In this document: positions 31,815 to 42,444 of the stretch, one piece after another
Layout of the letters: each line of letters begins with the position of its first letter
How positions within the stretch are numbered: position 1 is the first letter of the stretch
Origin: Arthonia radiata
Lineage: Eukaryota; Ascomycota; Arthoniomycetes; Arthoniales; Arthoniaceae
Assembly: GCA_002989075.1 (NCBI GenBank)
Contig: PSQN01000012.1
Span: 682,001-746,000 of the forward strand
Direction: 5' to 3'
DNA: 64,000 nt
Notes under the pieces: generated by a model
Told to the model about the DNA's origin: nothing
Seen by the model: only the letters and a program-made list of their open reading frames with translations
The model's database searches: none
Translations under genes and position numbers: made by a program

Positions 31815-33603
31815 TGTGTGGGTTGCTGCGTGCGTATGAGATTGTAAAGAAGAGGAGAAGTTGGACGGTATGATAATTGTGTGCGTGGTGATGCCTGAAC
31901 GCTTTGGCGTTCGTGTGCCTGATCGTCGCTCCTTCCCGTTGTGCTTCAGTGAGTATCGACGACAATAGCATCACAGTCTTCTCAGCAACCGAGCATCACC
32001 AGCAAACGATTCGCCTTCCAGACTTGAACCGACTCGCAAGTCGGTCTGGTTGCTTTTCATTGGTGGTCCTTTTACGCTATCGTGACTCTGTGCAGCTTGC
32101 CGCCGCTGCTCGCCTTCATCGCCACCATCTCCACTCTCACTCTCTGCTGACTTCTCTCAGTCAAACTCTGAACAGCTTCGCACATCTTCGGTGAGAAAAT
32201 TATGGCTTGTACATCACCTCGACGCTCTCTACGACCCGGCTTGGACCAGCTGCGTGCTGGTCCGGCACAAGGCATTCCACTCCGTTATCGCGACGAACAG
32301 CACTGACGGCAACGTTGTAAATACTCACCTTAACCTCCATCAGCTCGGCTTGGACCAACTGCGTGTTGGTCGGACGTAAGGCATTTCACAGCATCATCGT
32401 GATCAGCAGCACCCACAGCGACATTGAGATTGCTCACGAATCTTTTCGTTGAATGATATGGCTGGTCCGGCGCCAGTTGTGTCATTGCGATTGGAACCTA
32501 TAGCGCTCACGCAGCATTCACCCCCATCCGGTCTCACTGTCTCGCTCGTGGCGGCTTGGACCGGCTTGTTCAGCTTTGCCAGTGTCCAAAATAAGGCTGG
32601 CACCATGGCAACGGCTCCGACGTGTGTATATCAGTGGGCATCCTTCAGCAGCCGCTCGAGTACATGCACTCAGGTTCGAGATCCACGGCAACAAGTTCCA
32701 TTACTCTTCACAGTATCAGAACCGACCTGAACAGTAGTCAAAGCCCACCTGGCCATCTCTGAGATTGTTCACTGCTTTCGCGCATGCATGCTTCCTGGCC
32801 CTATACTCGCCAAGCGTTGTTTTCATATGTGGAACGGTGTTGTGGCGAGAAAGGATTTCAAGGTCAAGGCGGATATGCGGACTAGGTGAGGGCACTGCGC
32901 AAAAGCCCGTAAATTTGTGGATGGGTTGCTGCGGTGGAGTCGATCGTGCGCATGATGAGCAGGAGGCGTGATGCGGGCATCTGGATGGCAGCATTGTTCA
33001 GCTCTGAAGCGCCCACCGCCACATATTCGGTTCTTTATCTTGCATTTCATCGTCACCGGCGCGCCGCGAACGTGCCTCTTCGCATGCGACAACTTGTCTC
33101 ATTCCTGCTTCGCAGGTCAGTCCGTGGCTCAGTACGTCTATCTGCGGTTACCGTTGTAGCATGAGGGGTTGGTCTAGATCTGGAGACTGTGCCTCCTTGG
33201 ACCGTTCACTAGACTCCACGCTTAACGATCTTCAACCATTGGACCGGCAACTGCTCATGCGAAAGCCGTCCTCTTGTTTGGTGACCAAGCCTTTCGTGTG
33301 TGCGCCTGTTGTGCCGCCGTGCTATCGTGCTGAGGTGACATCGTGCTGTGTTGTGTTGCGTCATGTTATCGGATGCATGGCTGGGATGCTGTTTCCAGAT
33401 CCATCGCGTAATTCATTCAATGCCCTCGATTTCGGGCTGCATGTAGCGAAATGGTGAAACGAATTTGGGAAGATTGGTCTTTCAGTTGTAGACGCGCGCT
33501 TGCGGCGGTTCACAAACCTCACATGCGCTAATTCTCTTTCAAGACTAGCCTAGTTCAACGCGTTCTTCGCAATATTGCTGCAACCGCATTCTTTCTGGGG
33601 CGC
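31815..33603. other. Intergenic between accessory region and OMS1
   Basis: About 1.8 kb without a gene I can support. It holds a two-unit tandem repeat at 32237-32452 (listed separately). Short ORFs lack domains. Confidence 0.5.
32237..32452. repeat. Diverged two-unit tandem repeat, period about 109 bp
   Basis: Units begin CGGCTTGGACCAGCTGCGTG at 32237 and CGGCTTGGACCAACTGCGTG at 32346. Both continue with a short palindrome (GGACCAGC/GCTGGTCC type) and AAGGCATT(C/T)CA. A third loose echo, GGCTTGGACCGGCTTG, lies near 32551. No coding meaning seen. Confidence 0.55.
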
Positions 33604-34572
33604 ATGACAGCAAAGAAGAAAGTGCTCCGCTATGCGGCTCGACAGCGGCCGCTACCACCGCCAAGGGCTGCGAACATCGAAAGCGGGAAACGCATACCTT
33701 ACCTGCGAGCCCGTCGCGTGCCACTCGTCCTGGGCAGTATCACAGTAGCCGGCATTGCTTGGTACGGCGTCTTGCTTGTGAAAGGCTTCAAAGCAGACGC
33801 AGAGAGGTCGAAGACCTTGAACGTCCCCGAAGATGCCTCTGATCGCTATAATCGTACCGCTCGACGTTACGACGCGGATGTCGCAACGATCGAGAAGCTG
33901 ACGGGAATTGAGAAGAGACGTAAGGAGCTGTGTGCGAAGGCGTTTGGCCACGTGTGCGAGCTGAGCGTGGGCACGGGCCGCAATGGGAAGTACTATCCGC
34001 TCTTGCGGGGTGTCAAGAGTGTGACGCTTGTCGATAAGAGTCGGGAAATGGTTGAAGAGGCAAGACATAAGTGGCCCGATGATGATGGGAACGCCTGGTT
34101 CATTCGGACCACGTTCAGGGTACAGGATAGTAAAGAGAATGTGCCGTGTCCTGAGCCCGCTGGCTTCGATACCGTGATGCAGACAATGGGATTCTGCTCT
34201 ATTGGCGAGCCCGAGGCAGTGCTGAAAAACATGGGAGAGATGGTCAACCCCGATGGCGGGAAAATACTGCTGCTTGAGCACGGCAGAGGCCATTACAAAT
34301 GGCTCAATGATCTACTGGATGCGGTAGCACCGGCGCATGCGGATAGGCATGGGTGTTGGTGGAATAAAGATATCGGAGCGATTGTGGAGAGGAGCGGCCT
34401 GAAGATTGTGGAGCAGAAGAGATTCAACTTTGGGACTACTTGGTGGTTCATCCTGGAGAAGCCAACAGAGCCAAAACAGCCCGAAGCAGCTCCCTCAAGA
34501 GAAGAAGAGATGCAGCATCAACAAGGAGCCCAAACATCCTGGCTATCATGGTTCGGGGCGGGTTGGTCCTGA
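33604..34572 (+). CDS. OMS1: Mitochondrial methyltransferase Oms1
   Basis: Class I SAM-dependent methyltransferase of 322 residues, intronless. In yeast, Oms1 sits in the mitochondrial inner membrane and was found as a suppressor of respiratory defects linked to Oxa1. Here a basic N-terminus (KKKVLRYAARQRP) fits import, and one membrane segment lies near residues 39-60 (VPLVLGSITVAGIAWYGVLL). The SAM site is at about 118-128 (CELSVGTGRNGKYYP, with V-S-x-G-T-G-x-N). TLVDKSREMVEEA follows as motif II, FDTVMQTMGFCSIGEPE as the acidic/aromatic strand, and LLLEHGRGHYKWLND as in Oms1-type enzymes. The tail is Gln/Glu-rich. The natural substrate cannot be told. Confidence 0.9.
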   Translation: MTAKKKVLRYAARQRPLPPPRAANIESGKRIPYLRARRVPLVLGSITVAGIAWYGVLLVKGFKADAERSKTLNVPEDASDRYNRTARRYDADVATIEKLTGIEKRRKELCAKAFGHVCELSVGTGRNGKYYPLLRGVKSVTLVDKSREMVEEARHKWPDDDGNAWFIRTTFRVQDSKENVPCPEPAGFDTVMQTMGFCSIGEPEAVLKNMGEMVNPDGGKILLLEHGRGHYKWLNDLLDAVAPAHADRHGCWWNKDIGAIVERSGLKIVEQKRFNFGTTWWFILEKPTEPKQPEAAPSREEEMQHQQGAQTSWLSWFGAGWS

Positions 34573-35950
34573 ATTACGCAAGACTACCACAGCATCTCGA
34601 GAGCCAATGCGTTCGTACGCAAACGGTGACCACTTAGCGTTGCTGGCAAGCAGGTGAGACAGCTTCACGGTAAGCACTCTCTTTGTTTCTGAAGACGGCA
34701 CAACTCCTTCATGATGAGCACAGCTTTCAAGTTTCAAGACGGATCTGAATTTACCCCTGACGTCAATTCACGCTTCTGACGGAAAGAGTGAACCCCCGCA
34801 AGATCTGGTTGTGGTGGTTTTGAGGGCACAGCTGACATGTTGAGCGGCAGAGCTGCAGTAGCTCCCGGATGAGGCGCGTTTGCGGCACGCGTATGAGATG
34901 ATGGAGAATGCCAGCGAGCGTCCTCAGGGATACCACCACGACCTGGACGCTGAGTTGAGAACGAGGGTGATAGATGGTGATGCCACACTTACGTGTGCAC
35001 CGAGCTGTTGATTGGCAGGCAGGCCAGAACTATCATAGATCTAGCCCCGCTGCCTGGCCGGTGGCGGAGCCGATGTTTCATAGATTCTAGGTAATCACAT
35101 CATACAATTTGGAGGCACAGCCCTCGTCCATAACATGCACAAGTCTCTTTTTTCGCGTGCATCACATACTGTCATAAGCATCCCGAAGCCAAAAACTGGC
35201 CAAAGTGCTTGGTGGTGAGAGCGTTTGTGACACGCCACGGTGCTTGGGTTCAGGCACCGATTAGCGCCACGCTAGCGGCAGCGTTTGCAGATTCAACACA
35301 AAGGTGGCAGGGTAGGGACGAATCCTAGACTACATAAGCGCGGCCCCTTCCCGCTTCGAAAATTGAGCTTAGCCTTGGTTTACTCTAATCCTTCTCCTCC
35401 TCATTGCCGTTGTAGCATCGTCGCATCGTAAGAATTGAGAGCATCCTTGCGCCAGCTCGACCGAAGACTGCTGAATCGCCTGCCGATTTGCGCTTCACAC
35501 TGCGACCGCACCGCATCGAGCCCGTTCATCTCCATTTCCAGTCGAAGGCAGCGCCTTTTGAAGCCACTCTTTCGCGCAACATCACTGCGCAAGACTCTCG
35601 AAGAGACTTGCGTCGAGCAGATTACGATCTTCTCAATCTCACCTGTATTGGAGACGAAGCCTTGACTGCGCATCTCGCCTCCCACCTCCTCAAATGTAAG
35701 CGCCATGCGCATGGCCACTACCCTAGATAGTCGTCATATAAGACACCGAAAGCAATTGCAAAGCATTCAGATTCACATCTTCCATCAAGTCGCAACGTTA
35801 CATCTTCACGGATCAACAGATTGCGACTGACATCTTGAAATTAGTCTCTCTCTCGCTTCCGCCCAATTCGCAGCGCCTCCGCAAAAAACTCGCAGGCCTC
35901 GAACAAACCCTCCTCACTCGTCTCTCGCTAGCCACCTCACGGTCGCTGCT
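34573..35950. other. Intergenic, OMS1 to TBP
   Basis: About 1.4 kb. The last 550 bases are pyrimidine-rich (CTCTCTCTCGCTTCCGCCC near 35853) and probably hold the TBP promoter and a leader, perhaps with a leader intron. No other gene recognised. Confidence 0.5.
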
Positions 35951-37938
35951 ATGGAGTCATTGACCTCGCATCCGTCCACGGCAGAACAAGCGCGCACCTT
36001 CACGTCGAGCACCTCTTTGGCTCTTCCAGGAGGCATACCCGCGGAACAGAACGCTTCCCAACCCTCTACAGCCCCGGACACTAAGATTGAACCTCATCCT
36101 CATCCGTCAGCGCCGGCGGGTCAAGTCGCGGCTGGTGCGTACTCAGAAGAGCGTTACGTACCTCCGAAATGATAACGCTGACCCGGTCCATCAGGCATAC
36201 TCCCAACTCTGCAAGTTAGTAAAACACAAGTACCGAAGCTCAATTACAACAGCTAAGACTGTAAAGAACATTGTGTCCACAGTCTCTCTTGACTGCCGGT
36301 TAGATCTCAAGACGATCGCTCTCCATGCTCGCAACGGTATGAAAAACCGACTCCTCGTTTGGACATGCCTGATCTCAAGCAGCCGAGTACAATCCCAAGC
36401 GCTTCGCCGCTGTTATTATGCGCATACGCGAGCCGAAGACAACAGGCAAGTTTTAGGCTGTTCATTTTTCCTCACCGTCCGCTCCGTCGGTCTCGATTGA
36501 CCACCCTTCCCCTTTTGGCCACCCACCCACTTTGGCTTTCATTATACGTGCTAACACTCGCCAGCGCTTATATTTGCAAGTGGAAGTATGTCTCCTTCGC
36601 CCTCTATGCTCTCTAATTCACTGAAAAAGCTGACACGCTTTCAAAAAGAAATGGTCGTGACAGGTATACGCTCTACTCGACAACCGTCCACCATCCACCT
36701 TGCTAACAAAAAGCACAGGCGCCAAGAGCGAGGACGGCAAGCTTTACTCCTGTCACTCCGTCTGCACTCGGATTAACCTCAATTTAGACTCCAAGTTAGC
36801 TTCGAGGAAGTACGCGCGGTACGTGGCGATCGAGATTTTACCTCGATGGTACAGACGCTGATCTTTGATCACCAGAATCATACAGAAGCTTGGATTCAAC
36901 AGCAAATTCGTCAGTACTGCAGCTTTCCGGCTACTTTCTTGATGTCTAGCTAACGGTTTCCATTTTCAGACGGACTTCAAGGTCAGTCTCGGCCAAGATT
37001 TGGCACTTGAATATAATTCCAGCTTACGCTCTGCGCCACAGATCCAGAACATCGTCGGTAAGTTTTGTCGTCAGCACACACTGTTCTGAGTAGCCTCCTT
37101 CACAAGAACGACTTCGGCTGACGCTTGGATCAAGGCTCCACAGACATCCGCTTCCCCATCCGGTTGGAAGGTCTCGCAGCACGCCACGCCAACTTCAGCT
37201 CGTACGAGCCTGAATTGTTCCCGTAGGGTTCCCTGTGAATCGGCTATGACACAGCCTTTTGAAGTCATGCAGTGCTGACTCACTCTATCCAGTGGTCTTA
37301 TCTACCGAATGATGTACGTTTCCTCACCAGCCCCGCCACGAACCCTGAAAGTGGTGTCGACGGCCGCAGTCTCCACCATCGGTCACCCACTCTTCTTACG
37401 TCTCAGGACCTCCCCACCCCTTGCTATCCTGAGGTATCCCTGCTAACTTTCAGGCTATAGGAAGCCGAAGATTGTGTAAGCTCCATTGCCACACCAGGGC
37501 CCGCCTTTTTCTGCCTGCTAACGAGTCATCACAGCCTGTTGATCTTTGGTACGTTCTTCTTCACGTTTGGGCTTTGATGCCACAACGAGCTAAGCTAACA
37601 AAATATAGTATCTGGGAAGATAGTCCTCACAGTATGCTTTTCAATTACCTCTGCACTGCAACTACACTGACCGTGATATTTAGGGCGGTTCGTAACAGGG
37701 AAACTTGGTAACGCCTCGAGGTTGGTGAGACACTGACGCGTGTGCAGCCAAAGTTCGCGAGGAGATCTATCAGGCGTTTGAGATGATGGTGCCGGTAAGT
37801 CTCCAGCCCTTGCTGAGATTCATCTCGAGCGCAACGTGATTTACTAACATCGTCCTCCAGGTTCTCAGCGGTCGGTATCTCGCCTGGGAGCTCCCAAGCA
37901 CACCAGCTAATTACCACAAAGATTTCCGCAAGACCTGA
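35951..37938 (+). CDS. SPT15: TATA-binding protein (TBP) with 19 exons
   Basis: General transcription factor that binds TATA boxes for RNA polymerases I-III. Exons: 35951-36157 (end uncertain), 36258-36336, 36383-36445, 36565-36585, 36649-36663, 36719-36736, 36788-36818, 36876-36909, 36970-36981, 37042-37057, 37135-37222, 37293-37313, 37461-37475, 37536-37549, 37609-37631, 37684-37687, 37748-37794, 37861-37870, 37922-37938. The sum is 735 nt, in frame, 244 residues. The spliced product follows TBP core almost residue for residue: [90 protein letters not shown]. Only the first junction is unsure. Three introns have GC donors (36446, 36737 and the form G|GCAAG), and one exon is 4 nt. Confidence 0.93.
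37684..37687 (+). other. 4-nt microexon (GGCG) of TBP
   Basis: Between GATATTTAG and GTTCGT. It supplies the Gly and first base of Ala in LTGAKVREE; without it the invariant Gly is lost. Both flanking introns (37632-37683 and 37688-37747) have GT...AG ends and normal fungal lengths. Confidence 0.75.
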
Positions 37939-38546
37939 GCCGCCCTGGACGGCAGTATCGTTCTTCCTCCGCCGCGCCATCGGCATTCTGCGCCTACGTC
38001 TCATCCGTCCGGCGCATCTGTACAATTCCTCACAGCATTGCAGTTTTTGCAGCAGACGGCCCATCACTCCCGGTCCGCAGTCCGTCCTCAATTCGTGGGC
38101 AGGGTTCTTGTTTACTGGGTCTCCGACAGCATCAGCAAGGAGTTTAGGAGTTTCACTTGCCTCGTGGGAGGCACTTACACCAAAAATAGACGACAGATTG
38201 TCACAGCAGCGAGTGTTTCCCTTTCAAGAATGCATCGCGAGGGACTTTCCGTTCTGGATGAAGACGGGCGCAGCACGGCGAAGCAGGGACCTCGAGCATT
38301 GGCAGACTTGCTTTCAGTCTCACAACAGCGACTCACATGTCGCCATTCATTATCTGAATTATACGCGCATGCGCTATGCCCTGCCTTCATTGCATTCACT
38401 GACCCTTTTTCAACCTCCAATGTGCTCCACGTCATTGGCTCTCGGTGCTCGGGTTGTCGGCTGCGCTATGTGACATCATCTTCGTACGTCTTGAGTACCG
38501 CGGTCTTCGCCTATGCCTTTCTCCAATGCATTGACACCAAGCGACG
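37939..38546. other. Intergenic, TBP to ETF-QO
   Basis: About 600 bases with overlapping ORFs on both strands and no recognised domain. It should hold the TBP 3' region and the ETF-QO promoter. Confidence 0.5.
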
Positions 38547-40611
38547 ATGGCAACAAGACAGATTTTGAGGCGCGCACAGTGTAGGCTGTTGCGGAGTCAT
38601 GCGACGCCCGCGCTTCTATCACGCGCTTCTCCGTGCCGCCCACATGTCGCTCCTTCCTCACACGTGAAGGCCATCCGGCCCTTCGCTACGGTCTCCGACG
38701 TCGACCCCATCTTGAGCTCCGAGCGAGAAAGTGATGAAGTTGATGTACTCATCGTTGGCGGTGGTCCTGCGGGTCTGTCAGCTTCGATAAGGCTTAGGCA
38801 GCTCGCCAAGGCCAGTGGCAATGACCTTCGCGTCGTGCTGCTGGAAAAAGCAGGGGAGTGAGTTTGACGCACCCAGGTCTCCCCAGTTGGACCTTGCTAA
38901 GGAATGAATGCGTGCAGGGTCGGCGATCACAGTCAGTCGTCAATCACTCGTCAGGCTTCACTCTGATGCTGACGATCGTCTAGTTGTTTCGGGGAACGTG
39001 ATTGAGCCGAGTAGCTTATCAGAACTGGTGAGTGGCGACCCAGAATCCCGACAACAGGAAGCCACATAGTGACATCGCCACAGCTGCCCGACTGGGCATC
39101 GGAGGACAACCCAAACCGCTTTCAATATGTCACACCTGTTGCCAAAGATCAGATGAGGTTCCTCACGCGGAACGGTACGATCCCTTTGCCAACGCCGCCG
39201 CAGATGCATAACAAGGGCAACTATATCATATCACTCAACCAGATGACCAAATGGCTAGCAGAAAGGGCAGAAGAGCTGGGCGTGGAGATATATCCAGGTT
39301 TCGCAGCATCAGAAGTTCTATATACCCAGGATGGCGGCGCTGTCAAGGGCGTAGCAACAAACGATCTAGGCATTGGACGGAATGGGAAGCCAAAGGATTC
39401 ATTTGAAAGAGGCATGGAGTTCCACGCACGCGTGACGCTCTTAGGCGAGGGTTGCCATGGCAGTCTTACAAAGCAGGTCATGAAGAAATACGATTTACGG
39501 CGAGACGCCGAGCCGCAGACATACGGCCTCGGTCTGAAAGAGGTCTGGGAGGTACAGCCAGAAAAGCACCAGTCTGGGCTCGTCGCGCATTCGATGGGAT
39601 ATCCACTTTCGAAAGACGTTTATGGCGGTGGCTGGATGTATCACTTTGGAGAAAATCTCGTTAGTGTAGGACTTGTCGTAGGCCTGGACTACGCCAACCC
39701 GTGGCTAAACCCGTACCAAGAGTTCCAAAAGATGAAACAGCATCCCTACTACCGCTCATCACTGGAAGGCGGCAAATGCATTACGTACGGCGCTCGGGCC
39801 CTAAATGAGGGCGGGTTCCAATCAATACCCAAATGCGCCTTTCCAGGTGGCGCTCTCATCGGCGACTCCGCTGGTTTCCTCAACGTACCAAAAATCAAAG
39901 GCACGCACACCGCTATGCGTAGTGGCATGCTAGCTGCAGAAGCGACGTTGGGAGCCCTCAGTGGACAAGAAGATGCTGGCAGCGTCTTCCTTTACGATTA
40001 TGAGGACAAGCTGCGCAATTCGAGCATCTGGAAGGAACTCAAGGAAGTAAGAAACGTGCGACCGAGCTTTCATAGCCCTTTCGGCGTGTATGGTGGTCTT
40101 GCGTACTCGGGTTTGGAGACGTTCGTCTTTCGTGGCATGAGCCCTTGGACGTTCAAGCATGGCGGGACCGACGCTGCTGCGACAAAGCCAGCGGACCAGT
40201 TTTCCAAGATTGAGTATGAGAAGCCGGACAACGAGATCAGCTTCGACGTGCTCACCTCAGTGTCCCGGACTGGCACGAACCACGAGGAGGATCAGCCCGT
40301 TCACTTGCAGGTCAAGGACTGGGAAGTACACAAGAACGCTGCGTTCCCTAAGTACAAGGGCATTGAGAATCGCTTCTGTCCTGCTGGGGTGTACGAGTAT
40401 GTCGAAGACGAAAGCAAGGATCACGGCGTGAGGTTTCAAATCAACGCGCAGAACTGCATTCATTGCAAAACGTGCGATATCAAGATACCTGGTCAAGATA
40501 TCAATTGGCAGACGCCTCAGGTAGGCACCCCCTCAGCTCGCAACCCATCCCCAACAGCGCGCTGATCAACTTACCTAGGGAGGCGAAGGCCCCAAGTATG
40601 TTATGACTTAA
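38547..40611 (+). CDS. CIR2: Electron transfer flavoprotein:ubiquinone oxidoreductase, mitochondrial
   Basis: ETF-QO passes electrons from reduced ETF to ubiquinone at the inner mitochondrial membrane, linking acyl-CoA and amino acid dehydrogenation to respiration. Exons 38547-38857, 38918-38931 (14 nt), 38984-39027, 39084-40520 and 40579-40611 give 612 residues. The N-terminus is Arg/Ser-rich and fits an import signal. FAD binding: DVLIVGGGPAGLSASIRL near residue 66, then VGDHIVSGNVIEP. Family motifs: YVTPVAKDQMRFLTRNGTIP, LLGEGCHGSLTKQV, GGALIGDSAGFLNVPKIKGT. The 4Fe-4S ligands are in RFCPAGVYEY and NCIHCKTCDIK. The protein ends GGEGPKYVMT, as in homologs. Length is normal for the family. 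Confidence 0.95.
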
Positions 40612-41303
40612 GGTGGCAAGGTGAAACGAAACGCGAAGACAGTTGGCTATGATCGAGATGAGCATCCCTTTAGCCTGAACCAAATGAATTTCGAAGAGCA
40701 ACGACGAGCATGAACACAGTTGGGCAATAGCATAAGCGGCGTGATTGAAGGGCGTTGCATTCAAACCCGCTTACAGGAATCAAACCATTGTACATAACAT
40801 GTCACGATAGACCTCGGTAAGAAGCACAGTGCTAGCTCTCTCACAGACGCAATGCTATCGTGGAAGAAAAGGTGAAGTCACGTGAGGCTGGGGGAATATG
40901 GTGGAGCCAGATCGGGCAATGCTGTGATATACCAAAGCCGTTGATGACTTGATTGGCCGGGCCAGGTAAGAGCCCCCATAGCAACCGCGACTTCCACCTG
41001 CTCCCTGCTCGCTTGTCTGCGCCTTTCTCTCCACACTCATGCTCTGCGGTCTATCTATTTGACCGTGTATCCTCAAAGTCGCAGATTTAACGCGACAGCA
41101 ACTCTTTGGAAGCCTAGTCAAGCTTGCGTCGCGTATACTCCGCACCTCTCAGCCTGCCCTCACCCGTCCAACTTCGCGCAGTCTCATACAAAGCTGTGAG
41201 ACCCGTGTCAACCTTGTGACACGCGTAGAAGCACTACGCGACCACGACTGTGAGCTTGGTTCAGGCTCGCGACACGTTCTTGTGATTAGCGACAGCGTCA
41301 AAG
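40612..41303. other. Intergenic
   Basis: About 690 bases upstream of the Tudor-domain gene, with repeated GTGAC/GACAC-rich words near 41200-41290. No gene recognised. Confidence 0.45.
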
Positions 41304-42011
41304 ATGGCCGATGTCAAGCCTGGTGACGAGGGTTTGTACGATCCCGTTCCCCACGACCTGACGTTCGCTAACATAGTATGCAGTGTCGTGGAACTATGGC
41401 GGTGGCGCTCCAGGAGGAAAGGTGCGACGCGACGTGCTCTGGTAAACTATACACGAGGCAGGCGCTAACATCTGCACAGGCCGCCGAGGTCAAGGAGGAC
41501 CAGGTCGACATGACCACCAAACGAGGCAACACTGTCACCAAGAAAGGCGAGGAGGGAAACCCTGCCGTCTACATTGAGCGTGAAGGACACGATGTTGTCA
41601 AGAAGGCCAGCGAGCTCCGAGTGGAGTCCGAGGGTCCGGAGCACAAGGGCGGCGAGGGCGAGAAAGCCGAGGAGAAGACAGGCGGCCTTGACGTCCCCAA
41701 GAAAGGGCGAGGCAGGTCCAAGTCGCCAGGCAAGTCTCCAGGCCCTGCCGCCAAGAAGTCAGCCGAGCCCGAGAAGATGGCTGAGCCTGCGAAAGAGCCT
41801 GAGAAGAAAGCAGAGAAGGCAGAGCCGAAGAAGAAGGCTGGTCGCCCCGCTGGAAAGACCGCGGGCACCAAGAAGGCTGACAAGCCTAAGAGGAAGGCTG
41901 TAAGTATCTCAATGCATCTGTACTTGGGATGCAGAGGGATATGTACTGACGCATTGAGTTCAGGACACCGAGACTGGCGAGCCACGACGTTCCAAGCGCA
42001 ACAAGACCTGA
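41304..42011 (+). CDS. Hypervirulence-associated Tudor-domain protein
   Basis: Small basic protein of 177 residues from exons 41304-41331, 41384-41421, 41480-41899 and 41964-42011. The N-terminal 65 residues match the hypervirulence-associated protein Tudor domain: GDEVSWNYGGGAPGGKAAEV, TTKRGNTVTKKGEEGNPAVY, then GHDVVKKASELRV. The rest is a Lys/Ala/Pro/Glu-rich tail (KKSAEPEKMAEPAKEPEKKA, KKKAGRPAGKTAG) with AT-hook-like GRPAGK, ending RRSKRNKT. The composition suggests chromatin or DNA binding; the biochemical role of the family is not settled. The tail resembles histone H1 composition, but there is no globular H1 domain. Confidence 0.85.
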
Positions 42012-42444
42012 TTGCCATACTGGGCACCAGGGACCTAATCTGAGCCTCACGAGTAGCTTGGTATTTACTGAAACGACGGAATGGGACGGCACGGATGGGA
42101 GCACGAAGCCTCGCGCTGAGCGCAACGATAAACCTGTGTTTATTGCGAGCCAAACTTTTGAATGAGATTATTTGCATGGGACGCGCTTAGGTTTCATTGG
42201 GTGGCATTCTGCGAGCACAAGCATTTGACTGGGGATTTGCTCTGGTTTGCTGCGAAAAGCTTAGTACTAGCATGAAAGCCGTTTGAACAGCGTATATGTG
42301 CGTCTGGTTTGTGTTGTATGGATTCCGAAGAAGAGTGCTTCTCATGCTCGTCTCAACTGCTGCGGTAGACGTCATTCAAGTTACCCAGAATGGAAGAGCT
42401 TCTTCAGTTCGGTGTAGCTTCTTCCTGCACACCCTCCATCAATC
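42012..42444. other. Intergenic
   Basis: 433 bases between two plus-strand genes; nothing recognised apart from presumed UTR and promoter sequence. Confidence 0.45.

Noticed and set aside
32237-32452. Hairpin-forming repeat considered as an RNA gene
   Set aside because: The palindrome is short, is not matched in both units, and shows no promoter boxes or known RNA shape.
11268-33500. Whole accessory region as a secondary-metabolite cluster
   Set aside because: No synthase, synthetase, P450 or transporter; only two repeated unknown families and fragments.
41569-42177. 202-codon minus-strand ORF opposite the Tudor-domain gene
   Set aside because: Mirror of the Lys/Ala/Pro-rich tail on the coding strand; the plus strand has the domain and splice sites.
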